Below are positions 47,256 through 57,500 of a stretch of 64,000 bases of DNA, piece by piece; the first letter of the stretch is position 1, and each line of letters opens with the position of its first letter. The stretch covers positions 372,001 to 436,000 of the forward strand of contig JBBCIY010000005.1 in assembly GCA_037189645.1 (NCBI GenBank), written 5' to 3'. This DNA is from Taishania sp037189645. Lineage in GTDB: Bacteria; Bacteroidota; Bacteroidia; Flavobacteriales_D; Crocinitomicaceae. The notes beneath the pieces were generated by a model. The model was not told where the DNA came from. It searched no databases and saw nothing but the letters and a program-made list of their open reading frames with translations. The translations under genes were made by a program, and so were the position numbers.

Positions 47256-48059
47256 TCAGAATAAAACGGAAATTTTCAGCTGCAATTGTCCTTGTGTCGC
47301 CTTGTTTGAAACCGCGATCACATTACCGGTGTCCGGATCATGCGTGAACATATACGCGTTCTTGCGGTTATAGAACAATGGTGTGATACCATAGTAGTAT
47401 CCGATCTCAGCTACCAGGCAAGTACTTCCGATAAAGTTCCATTCCGCTCCTCCTGCGATCCCCACGGAACCTTTATAAAATACCATTTCATTAGAAGCTT
47501 TCATATTGTCCTGGTCAACCATTGCATAGTCTTCATCCAGCAGGAAACCAGCCATAGACGTTGTCTGCCCCCTGTCATTCCATTTTTGCCCCAGCAGGAA
47601 ACTGTGACGCATCCCAAATTTACCGAAATAACGAACATACCCGATAAAATTGGTTCTGAATATCAACATGGTAGGAAGCGTCAGATAGGTCATCTTCTGC
47701 CTTCTTTCGTTCAACCTGAAAATGTTCTTGGCATCCGCATAATCTTCAATGCCGACGATTTTATTGTCGTTGTAGTAATAATAAACCGGTGTTGCTCCGG
47801 GTTTGAATTTCGTAGTAGAGAATTCAAATTCCAGCCCTGATGTCAGACCGATTGTTTCATTGAACATGTAATTAAAGTTCCCTCCAATAAGAAAGTCATT
47901 TCCTGTCCCGTTCTTTTCAATGTACTTGGTCCCCATATTCTGGAAGTTCAAACCAAAACCCGCAACCAAGCCTGCCTGAAACTTCTTATCCGCAGCGTCC
48001 TGTGCAATCGATAGATTTACTGCCGCTAATGCAATAACTGAAAGTATAACCTTTTTCAT
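47256..48059 (-). CDS. Outer-membrane beta-barrel protein, PorT-like
   Basis: A 267-residue exported barrel. A signal peptide (1-19, ending NLSIAQ) precedes strands with the small-barrel pattern: FQAGLVAGFGLNFQN, FLIGGNFNYMFNETIGLTSG, MTYLTLPTMLIFRTN, YVRYFGKFGMRHSFLLG, GGAEWNFIG, and the terminal LQLKISVLF. It belongs to the OMP_b-brl_2 group that includes PorT of the type IX system, but identity with PorT is not shown. Upstream of nadE by 24 bases, same strand, and divergent from gldB. Confidence 0.78.
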   Translation of the reverse strand: MKKVILSVIALAAVNLSIAQDAADKKFQAGLVAGFGLNFQNMGTKYIEKNGTGNDFLIGGNFNYMFNETIGLTSGLEFEFSTTKFKPGATPVYYYYNDNKIVGIEDYADAKNIFRLNERRQKMTYLTLPTMLIFRTNFIGYVRYFGKFGMRHSFLLGQKWNDRGQTTSMAGFLLDEDYAMVDQDNMKASNEMVFYKGSVGIAGGAEWNFIGSTCLVAEIGYYYGITPLFYNRKNAYMFTHDPDTGNVIAVSNKATQGQLQLKISVLF

Positions 48060-48112
48060 CGTATTATTTTAGTTGTTTAACAAAAGTTAGCCAAAATTCG
48101 CTGTGAATTGAC

Positions 48113-48120
48113 TAATTTTG
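48113..48120 (+). promoter_or_regulatory. -7 box of gldB-gldC promoter
   Basis: TAATTTTG, 20 bases before the ATG at 48141. It covers an in-frame region that includes the TTG at 48108, which argues for the ATG as start. Confidence 0.42.
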
Positions 48121-48140
48121 ATGCGAAATTACACAAAATA

Positions 48141-49148
48141 ATGATACTCAAAAACATTTTTATTGCGTCCCTGATCTTTTTGGCCGCTGTGGGCTGCAAG
48201 CGTGATCCCTTAAAGGTTGACATCAGTAATACAAATGTTTCCATCGGTTTCACGAACATGGATTCATTACTTTTCAACACTCCAGAACGGGAACTGATAG
48301 CGTTGAGAAGCACCCTTTCATCCTCCGTTTCCGAGATTTTCGACTACCAGATCGGATATTGCATGCGCATCGGAAGGGTACACGACACAGCCTTTGTCAA
48401 CAGCATCCTCCAATACCGGGCAGATACCACCATTCAACGGTTAGAAGCTGAAATCGCGAAAGAATTCAACGACCTGTCACCTGTAAAAAGCCGGTTGACC
48501 GATGCATTCCGTCACTTGAAAGCGCACTTGCCGCAGGCCATATTACCCGACCAGATCGTTTTTCAGAACTCTTTGTTCAATAGCAGTGCTTTCTGTACAG
48601 AAAAAGAGATCGGAATCGGACTGGAACAATATTTAGGCCCCAATTCCCCGACAGTCAGATCACTGCCTTCTGAGCCGTTCTATGACTGGATGAAAAAAGG
48701 ATTTGACCGCGTTTACCTGGAAAGAGACGCCGTGCTTTCGTGGATACTGACACATGTATTGCCGGAAGTGGAAGGAAACCTGGCCGAAGAGATCATTTAT
48801 TACGGAAAAGCCATTTATCTCACCGAAGCTGCACTGCCGAAAGCTCCGAAAAACATCATCATCCGGTACACGGGAGAAGATCTGAAATGGGCAAAAGACA
48901 ATGAGTACAGCTTCTGGAAATACCTGGTAGATGAAAATTTACTGTTCAAAACAGATGAACGGAATTCCAAAAACATGCTGGGCGAAGGGCCGTTTACCGC
49001 AGGGTTACCGGAAAAAGGACCGGACAGGCTGGGACAATACCTCGGGTGGAGGATCGTAAAAAATTACATGGAGCGTTCCGAAACAACTTTTGAAGAACTG
49101 ATCAATACGCCTTACAACGAAATATTACAAACGTACGAACCTGATTAA
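48141..49148 (+). CDS. gldB: Gliding motility lipoprotein GldB
   Basis: A 335-residue lipoprotein. The signal peptide ends in the lipobox LAAVGC, so the mature protein is lipid-anchored at C19. KVDISNTNVSIGFTNMDSLLF, PDQIVFQNSLFNSSAFCTEKEIGIGLEQYLG and KAIYLTEAALPKAPKNIIIRYT are the conserved GldB segments. In Flavobacterium johnsoniae GldB is needed for gliding and linked functions. Chosen start: ATG 48141, giving a clean lipoprotein signal. gldC follows after nine bases; the pairing supports the call. Confidence 0.9.
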   Translation: MILKNIFIASLIFLAAVGCKRDPLKVDISNTNVSIGFTNMDSLLFNTPERELIALRSTLSSSVSEIFDYQIGYCMRIGRVHDTAFVNSILQYRADTTIQRLEAEIAKEFNDLSPVKSRLTDAFRHLKAHLPQAILPDQIVFQNSLFNSSAFCTEKEIGIGLEQYLGPNSPTVRSLPSEPFYDWMKKGFDRVYLERDAVLSWILTHVLPEVEGNLAEEIIYYGKAIYLTEAALPKAPKNIIIRYTGEDLKWAKDNEYSFWKYLVDENLLFKTDERNSKNMLGEGPFTAGLPEKGPDRLGQYLGWRIVKNYMERSETTFEELINTPYNEILQTYEPD

Positions 49149-49157
49149 AGCAGAAAT

Positions 49158-49511
49158 ATGAAAGAAGAAGATAAAATCATAAAAACATCCGAAATCAACC
49201 TTTCAGTAGGACTGAACGAAAATAATTTACCGCTGGGGATCAAATGGAGCGCTTCAGACGGAGGAGTGGAAAATGCCTCTGCAAGGGCACTGATGCTGTC
49301 ACTGTGGGACCACAATACCAACAACACCATGAAAATCGATTTGTGGACAAAAGACATGTCAGTGGAAGAAATGAAGCAATTCTTTCACCAGACACTGCTG
49401 ACAATGGCAGATACGTTTGAAAAGGCGACGGGAGAAAAAAACATCTGCGAAGATTTACGCGACTATTGCTATCACTTCGCGGATAAAATGAAAATATTAC
49501 CGGAACAATAG
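49158..49511 (+). CDS. gldC: Gliding motility protein GldC
   Basis: A 117-residue cytoplasmic protein without signal peptide. ITxSEI-type opening (KTSEINLSVGLNENNLPLGI), KWSASDGG and LMLSLWDHNTNNTMKIDLWTKDM are the conserved GldC segments. In F. johnsoniae loss of GldC reduces gliding without abolishing it; the molecular role is unknown. The nine-base gap after gldB and one-base overlap with the DUF2797 gene mark a three-gene operon. Confidence 0.9.
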   Translation: MKEEDKIIKTSEINLSVGLNENNLPLGIKWSASDGGVENASARALMLSLWDHNTNNTMKIDLWTKDMSVEEMKQFFHQTLLTMADTFEKATGEKNICEDLRDYCYHFADKMKILPEQ

Positions 49512-50305
49512 TGAAAGGAATTTTACACAAAATGAGATCGGTATTCAGCGAGCCCGTTGAATACCGGTTGTTTTTTGAAGGTACGGAGCTGCTTGTAAAT
49601 TCACTGATCGGGCAGCATATCTCCATTCAGCATACAGGAGCGATCTACTGTTCTTCGTGCCATGCGAAGATCAAAAAAACATTCCAGGACGGACTTTGCT
49701 TTAAGTGTTTCCAGACAGCGCCGGAAGCTTCCGAATGCATTCTTCGCCCGGAATTATGCCGCGCGCACTTAGGAGAAGGAAGGGATGTGGAATGGGAACA
49801 GGCCCATCATAATCAGCCGCATGTGGTTTACCTGGCTGCTTCCGATACGGTAAAAGTAGGCGTTACACGTGCCGCCCAGATCCCTTACCGCTGGATCGAC
49901 CAGGGGGCGTCCTTTGCCATCCGCCTGGCGGAAACTCCCAACCGTTTTGAAGCAGGACAGCTGGAAGTAGCTTTAAAAAGTGTTTTTACGGATAAAACGA
50001 ACTGGCAGCGCATGCTGAAGAACGAAGTTGACAAGAGCATTGACCTGGAAGAAGAAAAATGGTCGCTTCATGAACAGCTCCCCGCGGACCTGACCATCTA
50101 TTTCTCTGAGAATGACGAAATCACTGAGATTGATTACCCCGTCATCCAGTATCCTGAAAAAGTGAAAAGCCTGTCACTGGATAAGACACCTTTGATCGAA
50201 GGGAAATTAACCGGGATAAAAGGGCAATACCTTATTTTTGAAGATGGGTCCGTAATGAATGTACGGAAACATACGGGCTATGAGGTTGAATGGGCAGTGC
50301 TATAA
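49511..50305 (+). CDS. DUF2797 family protein
   Basis: A 264-residue cytoplasmic protein of unknown function. A zinc-ribbon-like region, CSSCHAKIKKTFQDGLCFKCFQTAPEASEC, carries four or more cysteines (about residues 46-75; core CxxC pairs). It is followed by VVYLAASDTVKVGVTR, which resembles the first strands of GIY-YIG nucleases, a similarity noted for the DUF2797 family. Starts with GTG at 49511, sharing one base with the gldC stop, so it is cotranscribed with the gliding genes; a link to motility is not established. Confidence 0.8.
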   Translation: MKGILHKMRSVFSEPVEYRLFFEGTELLVNSLIGQHISIQHTGAIYCSSCHAKIKKTFQDGLCFKCFQTAPEASECILRPELCRAHLGEGRDVEWEQAHHNQPHVVYLAASDTVKVGVTRAAQIPYRWIDQGASFAIRLAETPNRFEAGQLEVALKSVFTDKTNWQRMLKNEVDKSIDLEEEKWSLHEQLPADLTIYFSENDEITEIDYPVIQYPEKVKSLSLDKTPLIEGKLTGIKGQYLIFEDGSVMNVRKHTGYEVEWAVL

Positions 50306-50322
50306 TTTCAATTTGTACATTA

Positions 50323-51453
50323 TCACATCAGCTCCGCCAGCTTCTTTCCGACATTCGTACCCAGCGCTACACCGATCCCTCCCAGCCGGGCGCCGACAGC
50401 GATCTTATCGTTTATTTTCCGTATGACCGGGTATTTGGATGATCCCATCCCCATAATTCCACTCCATTGATAATCGATGGAATACGATCTTCCCGGCAGG
50501 ATCATTTCCCGCAGCAATTCCTGCAACCGGTCCTGGATCAGCGGAGTAGTGACCATATCATACGTCGTTTCTCCCTGGATGTCCATATTCCTGGCCCCTC
50601 CCAGTAAAATGCGGTTTTCATAATTGCGGAAGTAATAGTAACCAAAATCATAGTGAAAGGTACCCTTTATCTGTAAACCCGGAACAGGCGAAGTAACCAG
50701 CACCTGCGCACGTGCCGGCAGTACTTCCTCCTTCGCCAGCAATTGCCGGGTGAATCCATTGACCGTGACAGCAATTTTTGAAGCCGGGATCTCCCCGATC
50801 GATGTAACCGCAGCTCCGTTCTCCTCATCAATGGAATGAACCGTAATTCCATACAGAACCGCAATGCCGGATGCAGTGATCAGCTGGTGATACCTCCTCA
50901 TCATTTTTCCGGTATCGATCTGTCCTTCCAGTGCAATGTTAAATGTTGTCTCAACTCCTGAAAAACCAAATTTCTGAGCTGCCTGCCGGTCCTCTGAAAA
51001 AACAGCTTTTCTCCCCGTAATCCTGAAAAACGCGTCATTCATCAACGACAGATGTTCCCTCACTTCATCGGCCAGACCTGTTTGGTGAGGTGCTACGATA
51101 TCCCAGCCTCCGTTCTGCCGGAAGTCCATCGCTTCATCTCCGATCAGTTCCCGCAGGTAGACCAGCCCTTCATAGCGTGCCTGCACCGTTTCCCATACCA
51201 GCCCGGGATCCTGTTTCTTCAGGTCGTCCATCAGCTCTACCGGGCCTCCGAAGCTTGCAAATCCGGCATTTTTAGTACTTGCACCACACGGCAGGAACCC
51301 ACGTTCCAGCACCACGATCTTCGCACCGGGGTACTTTTTTCTCAGGTGAAACGCAGTCGAACAGCCCACAATTCCGGCACCGATGACCAGAAAATCAATT
51401 CCCTCGAAATACTCTTTCCGTTCCCAAAAACTTAACTGATTAACGTTTAGCAT
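50323..51453 (-). CDS. FAD-dependent oxidoreductase, DAO family
   Basis: A 376-residue flavoenzyme. FLVIGAGIVGCSTAFHLRKK is the FAD-binding Rossmann loop (GxGxxG) and VVLERGFLPCGASTKNAG includes the ribose-binding glutamate and the GASxxNAG segment of the D-amino-acid-oxidase/glycine-oxidase group. The C-terminal GARLGGIGVALGTNVGK closes the FAD site. Substrate unknown; amines or amino acids are usual. The gene is alone on its strand and converges on the gldBC operon with 17 bases between stops. Confidence 0.83.
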   Translation of the reverse strand: MLNVNQLSFWERKEYFEGIDFLVIGAGIVGCSTAFHLRKKYPGAKIVVLERGFLPCGASTKNAGFASFGGPVELMDDLKKQDPGLVWETVQARYEGLVYLRELIGDEAMDFRQNGGWDIVAPHQTGLADEVREHLSLMNDAFFRITGRKAVFSEDRQAAQKFGFSGVETTFNIALEGQIDTGKMMRRYHQLITASGIAVLYGITVHSIDEENGAAVTSIGEIPASKIAVTVNGFTRQLLAKEEVLPARAQVLVTSPVPGLQIKGTFHYDFGYYYFRNYENRILLGGARNMDIQGETTYDMVTTPLIQDRLQELLREMILPGRSYSIDYQWSGIMGMGSSKYPVIRKINDKIAVGARLGGIGVALGTNVGKKLAELM

Positions 51454-51566
51454 GATTTTTGACTATAATTTTTCAGAGATTTTTACGATATTTGTAAATA
51501 AATTATGAATCAAATTTAAACCAAATCTGTAACTAGTTGTACAGGTATTACGTTTAAGTATAAAAT

Positions 51567-54500
51567 ATGAAGAAGTTTTTCCTTATTCTGCTTTTATTTC
51601 TCCCATTTCTAGGAGTTTCTCAATCCGTTGACGTACGTTTTGACGGGGTTATCTCCAATTTGGACCTGGGCAAGAAAGAGGCAGGAGTATCCATTGCCAT
51701 CATCCAAAACGGCCAGACGGTTTCGAATGGAACCACCGGATCCAACGGAAAATATTCGGTCAAAGGAAAAATTGATGTCAGCAAACCATTCGATGTCGTC
51801 TTTTCAAAAGGAGGGTTTGCCAGCAAAAAGATCAATTTCGATTTCAAAGGAATCAACCTGGAAGACACTCCTTCGGGTGAATTCAAACCAGTGGAATCAC
51901 TGGACATGGATCTGTTCGCGGAACGTCCCGGAGTAGATTTTTCGTTCTTAAACACGCAACCTGTAGGAAAGTTTACATGGGATTCACAAGGATACGCGAA
52001 GCTGGATGAAAATGCCCGAAAATTAATGGCCGATAAAATCGATAAGCTGCTGAAAGATTCCGAACAAAATGCAAAGAACAATGAGCTGGCGTACAGCGAA
52101 GCCATCAAAGCAGCGGACAAGGCTTACACTGAAAAAAAGTATGAAGAAGCCCTATCCAAGTACGAGCAGGCACTGGGGATTCCCGGTAAATCCAAGGAAC
52201 AGCACCCTATCAACCGCATCAATGAAATAGACGGGATCATCCAGAAGCAGAAGGAAGACCAGCTCAAATTCAACCAGGAAAACGCCAACTACATCAACCT
52301 CATTAAAGCTGCCGACAACCTCAGAGATGCCGGTGACCTGGAAAAGGCAAAACAAAAATACGAAGAGGCAAGCGACCTGAAAAGCGATGAGCAATACCCG
52401 CTGGACCAGATCACCCTGATCAACAAGAAGATCAAGGAAAAAGAAACCGATGCCCAGTATAAAAAACTGATCGAAGCAGCGGATTTGCTTGCAAAGCAGA
52501 AAAGCTACCGGTCCGCACGTGACAATTACCTCGAGGCATCCAAGCTGAAAAAAGACGAACAATACCCGAAAGACAAGCTGAAAGAGCTGGAAGCCTTCAT
52601 CAAGGCAGAAGAAGATGCAGCTTCCCTGAAGCAAAAATATGAAGAGCTGGTTGCACAAGGAGAACAGCTTGTGAAAGAGGAAAAATGGGAAGAAGCGAAG
52701 ACGAAATTCCAGGAAGCGCTCAGCATCGAAAAAGCATCTACCTACGTGCAGGGCCAGATCGTTGAAATAGACAAGAAACTTGCCGAGATCAAGGCGGAAA
52801 AAGAGCGCCTGGAAAAAATCGCCAAGCTGATCCAGGAAGGAGACCAGGCGAAAGCAGACAAAACATACGACGCGGCATTGGCAAAATACAAAGAAGTCCT
52901 TGCCCTGGACAAAGAAAACGCTGTTGTTCCTCCCAAAATTACTGAAGTTGAACAGTTCATCGCAGATGAAGCCAAAAATAAAGAATTGAATGACAAATTC
53001 AACGCCTTGGTCAAACAGGGAGATGATGCCGTCACTGCAAAAAAATACCAGGATGCTGTCACAAAATATACAGAGGCCATCGCTCTGAAAGAAGATGCGG
53101 GTGTAAAGGCCAAAAAGGAAGAAGCGGAAAAAGCACTGGCTGACCTGGCAAAGACAGAACAACTGGAAGCTGATTTCAAAAAATTAGTGGAAGAAGGAAA
53201 AGCGGCGGAAACAGCAAAGGATTATACGACAGCACTTACAAAATACGAAGGAGCGCTCGGGTTGAAGCCAACGGATGAGCCAACGTTGAAAAAAGTGAAT
53301 GAAATCAAGAAACTGGTTTCAGAACAGCAATCGGCCGCTGAATTGCAGCAGAAAATCGAAGCTTTGCTCCAGGAAGGAATCTCACTCATGGAAGGAAGTG
53401 TTATGGACGGCCCGCAGCTGGAACCCGCAAAAGCAAAATTCAACGAAGTCCTCTCCCTCGACGCTAAAAATGCAGTCGCTGCCGAGCGCATTGCACAAAT
53501 TGACAAATTACTGGCACAGCAAAAGGAACAGGCCGATAAAGACGCCAAGTTCAATGAAAATGTAGCCAAAGGAGACGCCGAGGCGGCCAGCCAGGCATGG
53601 GAAAAAGCGATCGGTTTCTATACGACGGCTTTAAGCATCAGGGATGACGCGGCTGTCCGGGAGAAAAAAGACCAGGCACAAGCGAAACTGAACGAATCGG
53701 CAAATGCAAAAAAGGTGGAAGAAGACTACCAGAAAGCGATCAAAGAAGCTGACGGATTCAGAGATGCCAAAAAATATACAGAAGCGCTCGCTAAATATGA
53801 AATTGCAAAAGGATTGAAGTCTTCCGAAACCTATCCGCAGCAAGAGATCGATAAGATCAACCAAGTGCTGGCAGAAGAGCAGTCTGCTGCTGACAGGAAA
53901 AAGCAGATCGAAGCATTACTGACCGAAGGAGAAACATTGTTCGGACAGAAAGACTATCCGAATGCCAGAGCGAAATTCGTACAGGTACAAGGGCTGGACA
54001 CTGAAAATGCAACAGCAAAGAAGCGCATTGCAGACATTGATGCAGAAATTTCCAAGCTGGAAGGAGAAGCGGCAAAACAGCAAAAAATAGCAGGATTGAT
54101 CCAGGAAGGAGAAAACCTGTTCACAAACGCGCAATACCCGGCTTCAGAGGCAAAATTCAAAGAAGTGCTGGAGCTGGATAAGAACAACGCGACAGCCACC
54201 AAATACCTGGCGGATATAGCGGCAAAACTGGCCGAACAACAGCAATTGGCCAACGCCAAACAACAATTCGATCATTTGGTTGCGCAGGGAGATGCTGCCA
54301 CCTCAGCGGAAAAATGGCAGGAAGCCATTACAGCCTATTCGGGGGCTCTCGCCATTGAAAAAAATACAAGCGTTGAGCAGAAACTGGCATTCGCGCAGCA
54401 GAAATCGGGAGAACTTGCACAGGCGCAGGAAGCTGATGCAAAATATACAGCCGCGATCACAGCCGCAAATGCGTTGCATGACAGCGAAAAATTCGAAGAA

Positions 54501-57500
54501 GCGATCGCAAAATACAACGAGGCAAAATCATTCAAACCAGGAGAAAGTTACCCGCAGGCTGAAATTGACAGGATCAACCAGCTGTTAGCAGGTAAAAAAT
54601 CTGCCGAACAGCAGAAACAGCAGATCGAAGCATTACTGGCCGAAGGACAGACGTATATGAATGCGAAGGATTATCCGAATGCAAAGTCGAAATACGAATC
54701 CGTATTGGGATTAGACAACGCCAATGCCACCGCGAAAGCAAAACTGGCTGAAATCACCGATATTGAGAACACATTGGCGTCCGCCCAGCAAAAAGAAGCA
54801 CAATTCCAGCAATACAAAACAAACGGAATACAGGCCTTCGGGATCCAGGATTACAATAATGCCATGCTTCATTTTGAGCAGGCTCTGAAGATCAAAGATG
54901 ATGCTGAGATAAAAGGTATCGTGGACCAGATCACTTCATTAAGAGCTGCGCAAAACCAGCAGAAAACGCAAATAGACGCCTTGCTTTCAAAAGGAAAAGT
55001 CGCTTTTGACCGGAAAAGCTGGGACGAAGCTGCCGGCATATACAACGAAGTACTAGGAATTGAGCCGGGAAACACAACTGCCAAAACGCAGCTTGCATTG
55101 ATCGAAAGCGAAAGAGCGAAAGAACAGAACGAAGCTAAGAACCTGGCAGAATTCAACCGTTTAAAAGCACAGGGAATAGCTGAAGCCCAGGTACAGGAAT
55201 GGGAAAAAGCAAAACATTCGTTTGAAGAGGCCCTGAAACTGAAATCCGATCCCGAGGTCAACCAAAAGCTGGACGAAGTGAAAAAGCAGATTGCAGACCG
55301 TTTAGCAGCCGAAAAACTAGAGCAGGACTATAGCGCTGCGATCAGTAAGGCCCAACTGGCAGAAGCATCCAGTGATTACGCCAATGCGATCGCACATTAC
55401 ACACAGGCCCATTCATTAAAGGCTTCGGAACAGTTAAAAACCAAGATCGATGAACTGAAAAGCTTGCTGGATAAGCAAAACGCTTTATCGGCAACCGACA
55501 AGAAATACAATGATCTGCTCGCACAGGGTGATGCACTGGTAAGCCAAAAGGAATTCACAGCAGCCATTCAGAAATACAATGAAGCACTACAGATAAAGCC
55601 AAACGAACAGCTCCCTGTGACCAAAGCAAAAGAAGCTGAGCGCCTGGCGGCAGAACAGAAAAAATCGGAAGAAGATGCCGCTTTTGAAAAGATCATTGCC
55701 GCGATCAACACCAAGATTAGCGAAAACGATTTCAAAAAAGCACGTGAATACATCGGTACAGCATCCTCACTCCGACCTAACGATCCTCGTCCATCCACCC
55801 TGGCTGCCAAGATCGAATCCCTGGAAAAAGAAAATGCCGCGTTTACGGATTTCATGGAAAAAGCAGCCAAAGAAGAGGCCGGTAAAAACTACCAGGAAGC
55901 AATCAGCTTGTACGAAAAAGCAAGATCCGTAAAACCCGCTCATCCTGACCCGATCGCTAAAATCGAATCCCTGCGGCAATTACTGGCAGATGCGGCAAAT
56001 GCCGCCGATAAAGCGAAAATGTACGAACAATACTTCAATGCAGGGCTTACAAAACAGGCAAGCCAGGAATATGACCTTGCCCTGAATAATTATAAGAATG
56101 CCCTTGCAGCTAAGCCGAATGATACAAAAGCCATTCAGAAAATCGCGGAAGTAGAAAGCATTATTGCCAAGCTGGAAGCGGACAGGAAAGCAAAGCAGGA
56201 AACGGATGCCGCTTTCAATAAGCTGGTGCTGGAAGCCGATGAATACTTCAACAACAAATCCTACCAGAAAGCTGTTGAAACCTATCGTCTCGCACAGGTA
56301 GAAAGGCCCGACAATGCGTATGTAAAATCACAACTGGCAGAAGCGGAACGATTGAACAAAATAGATTCCCAGGCACTTGCGCGCCAGCAATACCAGAAAA
56401 TACTGGATGTCGCCGACAAGTACCTGAAAGATAAAAACTATGACAAAGCAATAGAATACTACAACCGTGCTTCGAGCATTAATAAAAATGACCCGTATCC
56501 CAAGAGTAAGATCAATGAAATCAACGGCATCCTGAATCCTGCTAAGGAATCCAGCGACGAACTGGTCGACCTGGGAGAACCGTTTGACGGATCCATCCTG
56601 GATGGAGAAGTCGCGCTAAAAGAGGCGGAAGCACAAAGGAAAGAAGCGAAACGGTCAAAGATCAAAGCGGCCAATGAAAAAGCCATCCTTTCAAACATTG
56701 AGCTGAATGAAAATAAAAGAGCGGAACTGGAAGCTACCATCAGCTCCTTGTACAGTCTTTATTTCCAGGTAGCCGAAAAAGATAAAGCCAAAACCGCCGA
56801 TAAGGTCGAGATCGCTTCCAGGCTGCATGTAGCACAGCATAAGCAAAGCGATCTGGATATCGCATACAGTAATTACGAACGTCAGTCCGTTTCCCAGACG
56901 CAGGAGTTGCTGGACGTACAACGGGAAAAAGTAAGCCAGGATTTTGACGTGAACACAAAAAAGCAGCAGGAAAATACCATTGAAATTGATAAAGTCCGTA
57001 TCCAGGAAGAGGACATGACACGTGCGAAATCTACCTCAAAGCAGAACGAAAACCGACAGGTAGACAGTGATTTGACCGATATCTCGAAAAAAACGGAAGA
57101 GAACGCCCTTACAAGTACCATTGACCGTGCAGCCATCGCACAGGGTGTTGAGACCAAGCGTGTCATTTCCGAAGACCAGTCAGCAAACCGGACCGCTCAA
57201 AATTATGATGAATCGGTAATGACCAAAGAACAGGTCGAAAAGATCAATGCTGCTGTCAGCGAAAGAGGAGATGTAAATGCAGAGCAGCTTGCTCAGAATA
57301 CTCAAAAGCTGAAACAGATCGAACACACAATATCCGATAAGAATACCGATGACTCCAAAAAGAATTACCACCAGTCAATCGGGGTGGATGCAGAGATGAA
57401 AGAAGTCAAAAGCCAGGTAGCGGAAAATGAAGTTGCGGCTGAAGTCAACCGTATCCAGAATGTTGAGAGCCTGAAAGAGAAAAAACAGGAGCTGGATCAG

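Noticed and set aside
52152..53162. 336-codon open frame on the minus strand inside the giant TPR gene
   Set aside because: It is antisense to repetitive lysine/glutamate-rich codons, which rarely give stops in that frame; the product is an improbable Phe/Leu/Cys-rich string. The plus-strand gene explains the region.
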